Positions 16,965 through 25,656 are shown, counted from the stretch's first letter. The stretch: 64,000 bases of DNA from Microbacterium sp. SA39 (GCF_000967865.1 NZ_JXRU01000035.1:62001-126000), one strand, 5' to 3'. A program made the numbers and translations. The notes: generated by a model from the letters alone, not told the origin.

Positions 16965-18107
16965 ATGGCTCGCAACACCCGCCGCGCGCGCATCGGCGCC
17001 GGCATCGCCCTGGCCGCCACGGCCGCGCTCGTACTCACCTCGTGCTCAGGCGCCGCCGACGCCACATCGGACGAGGGCGACTCCGCCGTCGACGCCGCCG
17101 CCGCGACATCGGTCGCCGACTTCGGCTCGTTCGCCGACCTCGAAGCCGCGGCCAAGGCCGAGGGTCAGCTCAACGTCATCGCGCTCCCCCGCGACTGGGC
17201 GAACTACGGCGAGATCCTCGACCTGTTCGCCGAGAAGTACCCCGAGATCACGATCAACGAGGCCTCGCCCGACGTGTCCAGCGCCGAGGAGATCCAGGCC
17301 GCCGAGACGAACGAGGGACTTGACACCGCTCCCGACGTGTTCGACCTCGGCCTCACGGTCGCGCTGCAGAACACCGACGTGTTCGCCCCGTACAAGGTCG
17401 AGACCTGGGACGACATCCCCGATGCGCTCAAGGAGCCGACCGGTCTCTTCGTGGGCGACTACGGCGGGTACATGTCGATCGGCTACGACTCCTCGAAGTT
17501 CGACGCTCCCGAATCGCTCGACGACCTGAAGAGCGCCGACTACAAGGGCGCCGTGGCGATCAACGGCGACCCCACGCAGGCCGGCGCAGCCTTCGCCGCC
17601 GTGGGTCTCGCGACCGTGCAGTCCGACGGCACGCTCGACGATTTCCAGCCCGGCATCGACTTCTTCTCGGAGCTGCAGAAGGCCGGCAACCTGCTCAAGG
17701 TCGACGTGACCACGGCCACGGTCACGAGCGGCGAGACCCCCGTCGTCTTCGACTGGGACTACCTGAACGCCGCTCACATGGCTGACAACGAGAACTGGAA
17801 GGTCGTCGTGCTCGACGGCACCGGCTATGCGGGCTACTACAACCAGGCGATCAACAAGGATGCCCCGAACCCGGCCGCCGCGCGCCTGTGGCAGGAGTTC
17901 CTCTACAGCGACGAGGTGCAGAACCTGTGGCTGAAGGGCGGCGCACGCCCGGCCCGCATGGAGGCCATGACCGAGGCCGGCACGATCGACGCCGACCTCG
18001 CCGATGCCCTCCCCGAGGTCCCCGCCGAGACGGTCGTCCCGACCGAGGAGCAGTCCACGAAGGCCGGCACCCTGCTCGGCGAGAAGTGGGCAGCGGCCGT
18101 CCAGTGA
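16965..18107 (+). CDS. ABC transporter extracellular substrate-binding lipoprotein
   Basis: A 380-residue family 1/PotD-like solute-binding protein. The signal peptide ends in the lipobox LTSC (C27), so it is membrane anchored. The mature part starts with a low-complexity acidic linker and then shows the periplasmic-binding fold (SVADFGSFADLEAAAKAEGQ onward). It is the first gene of a four-gene importer in which each stop overlaps the next start. The binding protein resembles those for polyamines, ferric iron, thiamine or 2-aminoethylphosphonate; the residues visible do not decide among them. An unusual nested palindrome covers its ribosome binding site. Confidence 0.88.
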   Translation: MARNTRRARIGAGIALAATAALVLTSCSGAADATSDEGDSAVDAAAATSVADFGSFADLEAAAKAEGQLNVIALPRDWANYGEILDLFAEKYPEITINEASPDVSSAEEIQAAETNEGLDTAPDVFDLGLTVALQNTDVFAPYKVETWDDIPDALKEPTGLFVGDYGGYMSIGYDSSKFDAPESLDDLKSADYKGAVAINGDPTQAGAAFAAVGLATVQSDGTLDDFQPGIDFFSELQKAGNLLKVDVTTATVTSGETPVVFDWDYLNAAHMADNENWKVVVLDGTGYAGYYNQAINKDAPNPAAARLWQEFLYSDEVQNLWLKGGARPARMEAMTEAGTIDADLADALPEVPAETVVPTEEQSTKAGTLLGEKWAAAVQ

Positions 18108-19057
18108 CGACCCTCACCGCAGCGGGGGCGGATGCCGCGGCATCCGCCCCCGCGATCTCCACACCGGTATCGGGCGCCGGCTCCTCGCATGATGCGAGGG
18201 GCCGGCGGTCCGCGCCTTCGTGGGCCTGGCTGGGGCTCGTGCCCTTCGCGGCCTACGTCGTGCTGTTCCTCGCCGTGCCGACGATCCTCGCGATCGGCTC
18301 GGGCTTCTTCGCGGATGACGGCGCTTTCACCTGGACCAACGTCGCAGCCCTCGGCGACCCCGTCGTGCTGACGACCTTCGCCAACTCCGCGGGGCTGTCG
18401 CTGCTCACCGCCGTCGTCGGCGCCCTCATCGGCGCCCTCGTCTGCTACGCCCTGCTCGGCATGAACCCGGAGGGCGCGGTTCGCTCGACGGTGGATGCCG
18501 CGGCAGGAGTTCTCGCACAGTTCGGCGGGGTCATGCTCGCCTTCGTGTTCATCTCGGCCATCGGCATCCAGGGCGTCATCACCGTCTTCCTCAAGGACTC
18601 GTTCGGTGTGAACATCTACGAGAACGGCACCTGGCTGTACGAGCTTCCCGGTCTCGTGCTGCCGTACATCTACTTCCAGATCCCGCTCATGGTCATCACG
18701 TTCATGCCGGCCCTCGCCGCGCTCAAGCCGCAGTGGTCCGAGGCGAACCTCACTCTCGGCGGCACCCGTGCGAGCTTCTGGCTGCGCATCGGCATCCCGG
18801 TGCTCGCCCCGTCTTTCCTCGCGAGCCTGCTGCTGCTGTTCGCCAACGCGTTCTCCTCCTATGCGACCGCTGCAGCCCTCGCCAGCCAGGGCTCGCAGAT
18901 CGTGCCGCTGCAGATCCGCACCGCTCTCACCAGCGAGACCGTGCTCGGTCGCGAGAACCTCGCCGGTGCTCTCGCGCTCGGCATGATCGTCATCGTCGGA
19001 GTCGTGATGGCCCTGTACTCCATCATCCAGCGGCGGGCCGCGAGGTGGCAGTCATGA
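18104..19057 (+). CDS. ABC transporter permease (PotB-like)
   Basis: A 317-residue permease with a long alanine-rich cytosolic N-terminus and about six membrane segments. The ATPase-docking EAA loop is LTLGGTRASFWLRIGIPVLAPSF with the conserved G-x-x-x-x-x-F-x-x-x-x-x-P pattern. I start it at GTG 18104, which overlaps the binding-protein stop (GTGA) as elsewhere in this operon. It pairs with the next permease to form the membrane pore. Confidence 0.88.
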   Translation: MTTLTAAGADAAASAPAISTPVSGAGSSHDARGRRSAPSWAWLGLVPFAAYVVLFLAVPTILAIGSGFFADDGAFTWTNVAALGDPVVLTTFANSAGLSLLTAVVGALIGALVCYALLGMNPEGAVRSTVDAAAGVLAQFGGVMLAFVFISAIGIQGVITVFLKDSFGVNIYENGTWLYELPGLVLPYIYFQIPLMVITFMPALAALKPQWSEANLTLGGTRASFWLRIGIPVLAPSFLASLLLLFANAFSSYATAAALASQGSQIVPLQIRTALTSETVLGRENLAGALALGMIVIVGVVMALYSIIQRRAARWQS

Positions 19058-19848
19058 ACCGTCTCGGCCCCTCCCTCGCGACCCGCTGGATCATCGGCAT
19101 CCTGGTCGGCGCCTTCTTCGCGATCCCCCTGCTGTCGACGCTGCTCTTCACATTGCGCGACCCGGCCGGTGGCTTCTCGCTCGTGCACTGGTCCGACCTG
19201 TTCGACCCCGCCGCGGCGGCCGGGATCAAACCGATCTGGACCGGACTCGGCAACTCGCTGATCCTCGCGCTCGTCACCGTCGTGCTCGTTCTCTTCCTGC
19301 TCGCGCCGACGATGATCCTGGTCAATCTGCGCTTCCCGAAGCTCAAGCCGGCCTTCGAGTTCGCGGTGCTGCTGCCGATCTCGATCCCGGCGATCGTGCT
19401 CGTCGTCGGCCTCGCGCCGATCTACCTGCAGATCGGTCGAACGCTCGGCACCGGCACCTGGACGCTGGCCTTCGCCTACGGGATCACCGTGCTGCCGTTC
19501 GCGTTCCGCTCGATCCAAGCGTCCATCGACGCGGCCGACCTCCGCACGCTCGCCGAAGCGGCCCGCTCCCTCGGGGCGAGCTGGCCCACGGTCGTCCTGA
19601 CCGTGCTCGCTCCGAACATCCGGCAAGGGCTGCTCGCGGCATCCCTCATCTCGATCGCCGTCGTCCTCGGCGAGTTCACGATCGCCTCGCTCCTGAACCG
19701 CCAGGTGTTCCAGACCGCCATGGTGGTCGTCCAGAAGCAGGACCCCTACGCGCCCGCGATCTTCACCCTGCTGGCGCTCGTCTTCGTCTTCGCTCTGCTC
19801 CTCGTCATCGGCCGCGTCGCGCGCGGCACCGGAAAGGCCCGCTCATGA
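19054..19848 (+). CDS. ABC transporter permease (PotC-like)
   Basis: A 264-residue second permease of the same importer, with six membrane segments. The EAA motif is LAEAARSLGASWPTVVLTVL, matching the canonical E-A-A-x-x-x-G spacing. It overlaps its neighbours on both sides by four bases (ATGA), so all four proteins should be made in a fixed ratio. The substrate is shared with the binding protein and remains open. Confidence 0.9.
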   Translation: MNRLGPSLATRWIIGILVGAFFAIPLLSTLLFTLRDPAGGFSLVHWSDLFDPAAAAGIKPIWTGLGNSLILALVTVVLVLFLLAPTMILVNLRFPKLKPAFEFAVLLPISIPAIVLVVGLAPIYLQIGRTLGTGTWTLAFAYGITVLPFAFRSIQASIDAADLRTLAEAARSLGASWPTVVLTVLAPNIRQGLLAASLISIAVVLGEFTIASLLNRQVFQTAMVVVQKQDPYAPAIFTLLALVFVFALLLVIGRVARGTGKARS

Positions 19849-20936
19849 CCCTCGACCACGCCCTCCCCCGGACCAAGGACAACGTGCTGCTCGCGGAGGC
19901 CGGAGACGGCACCCGCGTCGAGTTGCAGGGCATCGTGAAGAGCTACTCGGGGAACACCGTGCTGCACGGCGTCGATCTCGACATCGCGCCCGGCGAGTTC
20001 GTGTCCCTCCTCGGACCCTCCGGCTGCGGCAAGACGACCCTGCTGCGGGTGCTGGCGGGACTCGAAGGCCTCGACAGCGGCGCCGTGCTCCTCGGCGGCT
20101 CCGACGTGTCGCGCGTCCCGACGAACAAGCGCGACATCGGCATGGTCTTCCAGTCCTACTCGCTGTTCCCGCATCTGCGCGTGCTCGACAACACGGCGTT
20201 CGGCCTGCGGCGGCGCGGGGCAGGCAGGGCGGATGCTGCGAAGCGCGCGCTCGACGCTCTCGCACTGGTGGGGCTGTCGGACTTCGCCGACCGCTTCCCG
20301 CACCAGCTGTCGGGCGGTCAGCAGCAGCGCGTCGCCCTCGCTCGGGCGCTCGTCACCGAGCCGAAGGTGCTGCTGCTCGATGAGCCGCTGTCGGCTCTCG
20401 ACGCGAAGGTGCGCGTGCAGCTGCGCGACGAGATCCGCCGCATCCAGCTGCGCCTCGGCATCACGACCGTCTTCGTGACCCACGATCAGGAGGAGGCGCT
20501 GGCTGTCTCCGACCGGATCGCCGTCATGAACTCGGGCCGCATCGAGCAGATCGGCTCCCCCGAGCAGCTGTACACGACGCCGTCCACGGCGGGCGTCGCC
20601 GCGTTCGTCGGTCTCTCCAGCGTCGTCTCGGGCGTCGCCGACGGGAATCACGTGCTGGTGTGGGGGCAGTCGCTGCCACTCCAGACACCGGCCGACGGTC
20701 CGGTCGACGTGTACCTCCGGCCGGAGAACGTGTACTTCGCCTCGGAAGCGGATGCCGCCACCGACGCGCTCGTCGAGGAGAGCACGTTCCTCGGCAGCAT
20801 GCGACGCACGCTGGTGCGCACCGAGTCGGGTGAACTGGTCCGCGTGCAGCATGCCCCCGGCATCCACCCCGCTTTCGGCGATCGGGTGCGCATCGCTGTC
20901 GCGCCCGAGCCCGTCGCGGTCCATCCCCGCGGCTGA
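19845..20936 (+). CDS. ABC transporter ATP-binding protein (PotA/FbpC-like)
   Basis: A 363-residue ATPase energising the importer. Walker A is GPSGCGKTT, the signature is LSGGQQQR, Walker B is VLLLDEPLSALD and the switch histidine is in VTHDQEEAL. A C-terminal TOBE-like domain (about residues 285-360) with VDVYLRPENVYF is typical for the polyamine/iron/sulfate/phosphonate branch and may sense substrate. It overlaps the second permease by four bases and closes the operon. Confidence 0.92.
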   Translation: MTLDHALPRTKDNVLLAEAGDGTRVELQGIVKSYSGNTVLHGVDLDIAPGEFVSLLGPSGCGKTTLLRVLAGLEGLDSGAVLLGGSDVSRVPTNKRDIGMVFQSYSLFPHLRVLDNTAFGLRRRGAGRADAAKRALDALALVGLSDFADRFPHQLSGGQQQRVALARALVTEPKVLLLDEPLSALDAKVRVQLRDEIRRIQLRLGITTVFVTHDQEEALAVSDRIAVMNSGRIEQIGSPEQLYTTPSTAGVAAFVGLSSVVSGVADGNHVLVWGQSLPLQTPADGPVDVYLRPENVYFASEADAATDALVEESTFLGSMRRTLVRTESGELVRVQHAPGIHPAFGDRVRIAVAPEPVAVHPRG

Positions 20937-20943
20937 TCCCGCC

Positions 20944-21037
20944 CGTTCCGGTCGCAGTTTCTGCCGCTGGCCTGTCTTCCGGTCGCAGTTCCTGCCGCCC
21001 CGCGTCGCTCGAAACGGCGAGAACTGCGACCGGAACG
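20944..21037. repeat. Direct and inverted copies of a 16-bp unit
   Basis: CGTTCCGGTCGCAGTT (20944-20959) pairs perfectly with AACTGCGACCGGAACG (21022-21037). Between them TTCCGGTCGCAGTTCCTGCC (20977-20996) repeats 20946-20965 with one change. It follows the ABC operon and may act as a terminator; the triple arrangement looks like a dispersed element. About 110 bp more separate it from the YegP-like gene, holding only that gene's ribosome binding site and possible promoter. Confidence 0.65.
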
Positions 21038-21148
21038 CGACGAGTTCGACGCAACGGCATCCGCTCCCGCCCTTCCCACCGATATACCGGCTGGAATAGC
21101 GTGAGCGCGGGAGGTCGACCCTCCGACCAGACAGAGAAAGGACACCTC

Positions 21149-21325
21149 ATGGCAGGCACGTTCGAGCTTTACTCCGACAGTTCCGGCGGACACCGGTTCC
21201 GCCTCAAGGCCGGCAATGGAGAGATCATCGCAAGCAGCGAGAGCTACTCCAGCAAGTCCGCAGCTCTCGCCGGAATCGAATCCGTCCGCCGCAACGCCGC
21301 GGATGCCGAGGTCATCGAGTCCTGA
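21149..21325 (+). CDS. YegP/DUF1508 family small protein, single repeat
   Basis: A 58-residue protein made of one DUF1508 repeat (GTFELYSDSSGGHRFRLKAG and then NGEIIASSESYSSK). Enterobacterial YegP has two such repeats in tandem. The family's function is unknown; a nucleic acid or stress role has been suggested from fold only. GAAAGGA lies about 8 bp before ATG 21149. It stands alone and is closed by a strong hairpin terminator. Confidence 0.88.
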   Translation: MAGTFELYSDSSGGHRFRLKAGNGEIIASSESYSSKSAALAGIESVRRNAADAEVIES

Positions 21326-21348
21326 TCCCGAGACCCCCACATATCGTC

Positions 21349-21386
21349 GAGACCCCCTCCTGCAGATGCCTGCAGCAGGGGGTCTC
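21349..21386. terminator. Strong bidirectional hairpin
   Basis: The arms 21349-21365 (starting GAGACCCCCT) and 21370-21386 (ending GGGGGTCTC) pair in 16 of 17 positions around the loop ATGC. It sits between the YegP-like gene and the convergent amino-acid ABC operon. Confidence 0.75.
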
Positions 21387-21424
21387 GGCGCGAGAGCGGG
21401 GTTTCGGCAATCGGAGAGTGCGAG

Positions 21425-22180
21425 CTACAGCACTCGGGACAAGAAGTCCTTCGTGCGCTGGTGCTGCGGGTTGCCGAGCACCTCACGCGGATCGCCCTCT
21501 TCGACGATGTAGCCGCCGTCCATGAAGATCAGGCGCGAGCCGACCTCGCGGGCGAAGCCCATCTCGTGCGTGACCACCAGCATCGTCATCCCCTCGTCCG
21601 CCAGCGAGCGCATGACCTGCAGCACCTCGCCGACGAGTTCCGGGTCGAGCGCCGACGTCGGCTCGTCGAACAGCATCATGTCGGGATTCATGCAGAGCGC
21701 CCGGGCGATCGCCACACGCTGCTGCTGTCCACCGGAGAGGTGCCCCGGATAGGCGTCCGCCTTCTCCACCAGGCCGACGCGCCCGAGCATCTCGAGCGCG
21801 ACCTTCTGCGCCTCGGCCTTCGAGCGCTTCTTCACCCGCTGCTGCGCGACCATGAGGTTACCCATGACGTCGAGGTGCGGGAACAGGTTGAAGCTCTGGA
21901 ACACCATGCCGATGCGCGTGCGCACCCGGTCGATGTCGACGTCCGGGTCGGTGATGTCGATGCCCTCGATGAGCACCTTGCCGCCCGTCGGCTCCTCGAG
22001 CAGGTTCACCGAGCGCAGCAGCGTCGACTTGCCCGACCCCGAGGGACCGATCACGCAGACGACCTCGCCGGCTTGAACGGTGAGGTCGATGCCCTTGAGT
22101 ACCTTGTTGTCGCCGAAGCTCTTCTCGAGCCCCTGAAGATCGATCGCCGGGGCGTGCACATCAATCAGGTCGGTGATCAT
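21425..22180 (-). CDS. Amino-acid ABC transporter ATP-binding protein (GlnQ/HisP family)
   Basis: A 251-residue ATPase of the polar amino acid uptake family. Walker A is GPSGSGKST, the signature is LSGGQQQR, Walker B is [14 protein letters not shown] and the switch is VVTHEMGFA. It closely follows the GlnQ length and layout. The ATG at 22180 overlaps the permease stop (ATGA). It is the last gene of the leftward binding protein-permease-ATPase operon and ends next to a shared terminator. Confidence 0.93.
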   Translation of the reverse strand: MITDLIDVHAPAIDLQGLEKSFGDNKVLKGIDLTVQAGEVVCVIGPSGSGKSTLLRSVNLLEEPTGGKVLIEGIDITDPDVDIDRVRTRIGMVFQSFNLFPHLDVMGNLMVAQQRVKKRSKAEAQKVALEMLGRVGLVEKADAYPGHLSGGQQQRVAIARALCMNPDMMLFDEPTSALDPELVGEVLQVMRSLADEGMTMLVVTHEMGFAREVGSRLIFMDGGYIVEEGDPREVLGNPQHQRTKDFLSRVL

Positions 22181-22980
22181 CGCTGCCTCGCCATCCGACG
22201 CTCGAGCCACGCACTGAAGCGCGTGAGCGGGATCGTCACGATCAGGTACAGGATCGCCGCCATGATCAGCGGCGTCGCATTCGTGTTCTGCGTCGCCGCG
22301 TCGCGGGCGAAGTTTGTGAGTTCCTTCGACCAAATGAACGTGCCGGCGACGAAGAGCAGCGAGGTGTCCTTCAGCAGCAGCACGAACTCATTGGTCAGCG
22401 GCGGGATGATGATGCGGAAGCCCTGCGGCACGATGATCCAGAACGTGGTCTTCATCGGCGACATGCCGAGCGAACGAGCCGCTTCGGTCTGCCCCTTCGG
22501 GACCGCCTGGATGCCGGCACGGATGGTCTCCGCCATGTATGCCGACGCGACCAGGATCAGACCGATCAGCCCCAGCACCACCGGTCCGCCGAGGTCCCTA
22601 CCCGAAACACCCGACGCGACCGGAAGGATGAACGCCACCCCGAAGATCGTGAGGATCGCGGGAAGCCCGCGGAACAGCTCGATCCAGGCCGTCGCGATCC
22701 ACCGGAACGGGCCGATGCTCGACAGCTTCAGCAACGCCAGGATGACGCCGAGCACCAGCCCCGCGGTGAACGCGACCGCGGTGAACCACAGCGTGTTGAC
22801 CAGCGCGGTGGTGATGATCCCGGGGAACATCTTGACCGCGACCTCGGGGTTGAAGAAGAGCGGACCGATCCTCGCCCAGTTCGTCGTCACCGCCGCCCAG
22901 ACGACGATCGCGATCAGCACCGCGTAGACGATGTACCGATAGAGCTTGCTTCGAGTGCTGCGCCTCAACGCCATCGTCAA
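22177..22980 (-). CDS. Amino-acid ABC transporter permease
   Basis: A 267-residue permease of the HisM/GlnP family with about five to six membrane segments. The characteristic EAA loop is [20 protein letters not shown], preceded by ELFRGLPAI as in this family. Only one permease gene is present, so it likely works as a homodimer. An ATG six bases inside (MALRRS) is an alternative start. It lies between the binding protein and the ATPase. Confidence 0.92.
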   Translation of the reverse strand: MTMALRRSTRSKLYRYIVYAVLIAIVVWAAVTTNWARIGPLFFNPEVAVKMFPGIITTALVNTLWFTAVAFTAGLVLGVILALLKLSSIGPFRWIATAWIELFRGLPAILTIFGVAFILPVASGVSGRDLGGPVVLGLIGLILVASAYMAETIRAGIQAVPKGQTEAARSLGMSPMKTTFWIIVPQGFRIIIPPLTNEFVLLLKDTSLLFVAGTFIWSKELTNFARDAATQNTNATPLIMAAILYLIVTIPLTRFSAWLERRMARQR

Positions 22981-23008
22981 GGTCTCCCTGTCCTGCGCCG
23001 CACGCCGT

Positions 23009-23824
23009 TTACTTAGCGGCGAAGTAGGTGTCGTAGATGGTCTGGTAGTCGCCGCTGTCCTGCAGCTCCTTCAGCGCACCGTTGACAGCCTCGAGCAGCT
23101 CGTCCTTCTCGCCCTTGGCGAAGGCGAAGCCGTAGGACTCGCCGGTCTCGTACTCCTCGACGATCTTGTAGGCACTGTCGGCCTTCTCGTGCTCGATGTT
23201 GACCGGCTGGTCCTGCAGGATCGCGTCGATCAGTCCCGACTGCATCGCCGGCCACAGCTCACCGTCGGAGGGGTACTGCACGATCTCCGCGCCGCTGGCG
23301 TTCTCGTTCGCGTAGGCCTCTCCGGTGGTGCCCTGCTGGACGCCCACGTTCTTGCCCTCGAGGTCATCGATCGACTCGATGCCGGAGTCGGTGCGCACGA
23401 GCAGGGACTGCAGCGACTCGTAGTACGGGTCGGAGAAGTCGATGTTCGCCTTGCGCTCGTCCGTGATGGTCATGGCAGAGGCGCCGATGTCGCAGGTGCC
23501 GGAGGCGAGCGTGGTGCCCGACTGCAGCGCCTCGAAGCCGACGTCCTGCACCGAGAGCTTCAGGTCGAGCTTCTTGGCGATCGCGTCGAGCAGGTCGATG
23601 TCGAAGCCCGTGTAACCCGTGCCGTTGTCGCCACCTTCGAACTCGAACGGTGCGTAGGGGATGTCGGAGCAGATCGTGAGCGTGCCCGCCTCGATCAAGC
23701 CGTACTCGTCGCCCGCGGCGGGCTCGTCCGAACCGGAGTCTCCCGCGCCGGTGGCGCAGCCTGCGAGGGCGAGAGTGGCGGTCGCGGCGAGCGCGAGGCC
23801 GGCGAGGATGTGGCGACGTTGCAT
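23009..23824 (-). CDS. Amino-acid ABC transporter substrate-binding lipoprotein
   Basis: A 271-residue family 3 solute-binding protein. The signal ends in the lipobox LAGC (C23). The mature protein shows PYAPFEFEGGDN, then GYTGFDIDLLDAIAKKL and GTCDIGASAMTITDERKANI. The typical D-x-x-Y-E sequence is FSDPYYESLQSLL. Polar or glutamine/cystine-type amino acids are the likely ligands. It is the first gene of the operon, and its upstream region carries repeated TGTGAC boxes. Confidence 0.92.
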   Translation of the reverse strand: MQRRHILAGLALAATATLALAGCATGAGDSGSDEPAAGDEYGLIEAGTLTICSDIPYAPFEFEGGDNGTGYTGFDIDLLDAIAKKLDLKLSVQDVGFEALQSGTTLASGTCDIGASAMTITDERKANIDFSDPYYESLQSLLVRTDSGIESIDDLEGKNVGVQQGTTGEAYANENASGAEIVQYPSDGELWPAMQSGLIDAILQDQPVNIEHEKADSAYKIVEEYETGESYGFAFAKGEKDELLEAVNGALKELQDSGDYQTIYDTYFAAK

Positions 23825-23927
23825 GTCGGCTCCTGTGAGACGAGGGCAATGACGCCCACGGACGGGTAGGTGTTCATCTAAACATGCGCCCCGAGGCCTC
23901 GACCAACCGGAGGCGACCAGAGCGGAT

Positions 23928-23960
23928 CACATTTGTGTTGCAAGTGTGACGGATTGTGAC
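23928..23960. promoter_or_regulatory. Palindrome and repeated TGTGAC boxes upstream of the amino-acid importer
   Basis: CACATTTGTG (23928-23937) is a 10-nt palindrome. TGTGAC occurs twice, at 23945-23950 and 23955-23960, one helical turn apart. They lie 100-135 bp upstream of the binding-protein start. TTGGTC with TTTAGA 18 bp on (minus strand, about 23880-23910) is a possible promoter. A nitrogen or amino-acid regulator may bind here; this is inference. Confidence 0.35.
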
Positions 23961-23974
23961 GCGCGAGTTGCCGC

Positions 23975-24277
23975 TCAGACCTCGAAGTCGACGGCGACGC
24001 GAGAGGAGACGACGGAGCGCACGTATGCGACGACTTCTTCATGGGCCGGGTGCACCTGGTACTCCTCGAGCGCGGCGATCGACGCGAAGTCGGCGACAAG
24101 CGTGACGTCCCAGTTCGCGTCCGGGTACGCCATGTTCGGGCCTGCTGAGATCGAGAGGAGCTGCGGCACCACGCCGCCGAGGGCGTTCAGGCGACGAGCC
24201 ACCTCGCCTGCCTGGGCGCCGCGCTCGGCGGCGTCTTCGGCGGCGAGCTTCCAGCTGACGACATGGCGAACGGTCAC
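23975..24277 (-). CDS. Dabb (stress-responsive alpha/beta barrel) domain protein
   Basis: A 100-residue dimeric ferredoxin-like barrel protein. The family start TVRHVVSWKL and the later NWDVTLVADFASIAALEEYQ and HPAHEEVVAYV match the Dabb domain throughout. The start is GTG 24277, overlapping the stop of the glutaredoxin-like gene (GTGA). Family members are stress proteins or cyclases; the role here is unknown. It is the last gene of a three-gene chain with a glutaredoxin-like and a rhodanese protein. Confidence 0.88.
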   Translation of the reverse strand: MTVRHVVSWKLAAEDAAERGAQAGEVARRLNALGGVVPQLLSISAGPNMAYPDANWDVTLVADFASIAALEEYQVHPAHEEVVAYVRSVVSSRVAVDFEV

Positions 24278-24570
24278 TTCGACTCCTTCTGGTCGCTCTG
24301 CGCGACGGTTCGGACGGATTCCTCCAGGGCGGCGCGCAACCGGTCGGGCGACACACGCCAGTGGGCGTGCAGCTCGCCGTCGATCAGCACGACCGGGATC
24401 TTCTCCCACCAGAGTTCGTACAGGGCGGGATCATCCTTGATGGACGCCTCGACGATCTCGATCTGCTCCGCCGCGGCATCCGGCAATTCGGCGATGACCG
24501 CGTCGATCACCTCGGATGCGACGTCGCAGAGGTGGCAGTCGGGTTTGCCGATGAGGGTCAGCGTGGTCAC
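24274..24570 (-). CDS. Glutaredoxin-like protein (DUF836 family)
   Basis: A 98-residue thioredoxin-fold protein with the redox pair C12-H-L-C15 in IGKPDCHLCDVA and a cis-proline in KIPVVLIDGEL. This matches the DUF836/NrdH-like group common in actinobacteria. GTG 24570 overlaps the rhodanese stop (GTGA), and its own stop overlaps the Dabb gene. The linkage to a rhodanese suggests sulfur transfer or thiol redox repair, but no partner is proven. Confidence 0.88.
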   Translation of the reverse strand: MTTLTLIGKPDCHLCDVASEVIDAVIAELPDAAAEQIEIVEASIKDDPALYELWWEKIPVVLIDGELHAHWRVSPDRLRAALEESVRTVAQSDQKESK

Positions 24571-24869
24571 GCCGACGGCACCTCGACCTCGCGGCCCTGA
24601 GCGATCCACTCGCCCGTGCCGCCCTCGACGTTCGTCACGTCGTACCCGCGGGCCTCGAGAGCTTCCACGACCCGCGCCGAGCGGCCACCCATCTGGCAGA
24701 TCACGTCGAACGATTCGCTCGGGAGTTCATCCAGGCGGTTGCCGATCTCGGACATCGGGACGTTGACCGCGCCGGGCACGTGGCCCGCGGCGAACTCTCC
24801 GGCTTCGCGCACGTCGATGAGCGGCGTGCCGGATCGCTCGGCGAGTTCGGTGACGGTGATCGACTTCAT
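24567..24869 (-). CDS. Rhodanese-like domain protein
   Basis: A 100-residue single-domain rhodanese. The active cysteine is C58 in VICQMGGRSAR, and LIDVREAGEFAAGHVPGAVN is the CH2A-type N-terminal signature. It may carry persulfide sulfur. GAGAGGA 5-6 bp before ATG 24869 supports the start. It leads a chain of three overlapping genes (rhodanese, glutaredoxin-like, Dabb) just behind the bS22 gene and its terminator. Confidence 0.9.
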   Translation of the reverse strand: MKSITVTELAERSGTPLIDVREAGEFAAGHVPGAVNVPMSEIGNRLDELPSESFDVICQMGGRSARVVEALEARGYDVTNVEGGTGEWIAQGREVEVPSA

Positions 24870-24918
24870 GGCGTCCTCTCGGAGTGCACGAACTGCGGAT
24901 ACGCGGGCAGAGACACAA

Positions 24919-24942
24919 AGCGCCCGTCCGAAGACAGGCGCT
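24919..24942 (-). terminator. Hairpin with UUCG loop after bS22
   Basis: On the minus strand AGCGCCTGTC, loop TTCG, then GACGGGCGCT forms a 10-bp stem with one G-U pair, followed by TTTGTGTCT. It is a convincing intrinsic terminator 13 bp behind the bS22 stop codon. Confidence 0.75.
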
Positions 24943-24955
24943 CGTGTCTGGCCGC

Positions 24956-25054
24956 TTACTTCTTGTTGCGGCGCTGGTGGCGAGTCTTGCGAAGCAGCTT
25001 GCGGTGCTTCTTCTTCGCCATGCGCTTGCGGCGCTTCTTGATGACAGAACCCAC
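24956..25054 (-). CDS. Small ribosomal subunit protein bS22 (AURKAIP1/COX24 domain)
   Basis: A 32-residue, extremely basic protein beginning MGSVIKKRRKRMAKKKHRKL and ending RRNKK. This is the actinobacterial extra small-subunit protein bS22, first seen in mycobacterial ribosome structures. It is too short for most gene finders. The start is GTG 25054, with GAGG 6 bp upstream. It is monocistronic: an extended -10 box TGCTAGACT lies about 82 bp upstream and a UUCG hairpin terminator follows. Confidence 0.95.
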   Translation of the reverse strand: MGSVIKKRRKRMAKKKHRKLLRKTRHQRRNKK

Positions 25055-25135
25055 GGAAACCTCACTAAGTCAGCGGCTGGGCGTCGCGCAAAATCGGACA
25101 CCCGGGTAACGGGCACGGAAAAAATGCCTCGGATC

Positions 25136-25144
25136 AGTCTAGCA
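25136..25144 (-). promoter_or_regulatory. Probable bS22 promoter, extended -10
   Basis: On the minus strand TGCTAGACT gives a TGn extended -10 box (TAGACT at 25136-25141). No convincing -35 box is seen. It lies about 82 bp before the bS22 GTG. Confidence 0.45.
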
Positions 25145-25170
25145 AACCCGAACGAGCACTCTGTGCCGTG

Positions 25171-25656
25171 TCACTCCGCGACGTCGTCCGTGACCAGGAA
25201 CCGCCACACGAGCGCGTGCCCGAGGGCTACCAGCGCGATGAGCAGCAACGCCTCCACCTGGATTCCCGTGAGGCCGAGCGGTGTCACGAGTTGCGGCGCG
25301 AAACCGACGACAGCGAGCGCCACGTAGATGACAACGGTGCCGAGCTGTGCCCACCGGATCGATGCGCGGGTGCCGTCGCCGCGCGCCTGGGCAATCAGGC
25401 GCACCATGGACGCCCCTCCGACGATCGCGATCACGACGAAGGATGAGCGCCAGATCAGCGGGTTCTCAGTCCCGCCGACTTGCGCGAACAGTCCCATGAG
25501 AGCGGGCAGGAGGAAGGAGAGGTAGATGCCGCCGATCGTGCGGCGCATCGCCGGATCCGTCGTCCAGTCACGGCGCGATCGGACGACGTTCCACCACAGA
25601 CCGGTGAGCGTGAAGCATGTCGTGGAGAAGAGGGCGTAGAACGTACTGACATCCAC
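25171..25656 (-). CDS. Unknown membrane protein
   Basis: A 161-residue protein with about five hydrophobic segments: an N-terminal one (YALFSTTCFTLTGLWWNVV), IYLSFLLPALMGLFAQVGG, SSFVVIAIVGGASMVRLIAQ, VVIYVALAVVGFAPQLV and ALLLIALVALGHALVWRF. I do not recognise the family. It lies between the BldC-like gene upstream (18 bp away, same strand) and bS22, and it may be cotranscribed with the regulator. No catalytic residues stand out. Confidence 0.75.
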   Translation of the reverse strand: MDVSTFYALFSTTCFTLTGLWWNVVRSRRDWTTDPAMRRTIGGIYLSFLLPALMGLFAQVGGTENPLIWRSSFVVIAIVGGASMVRLIAQARGDGTRASIRWAQLGTVVIYVALAVVGFAPQLVTPLGLTGIQVEALLLIALVALGHALVWRFLVTDDVAE

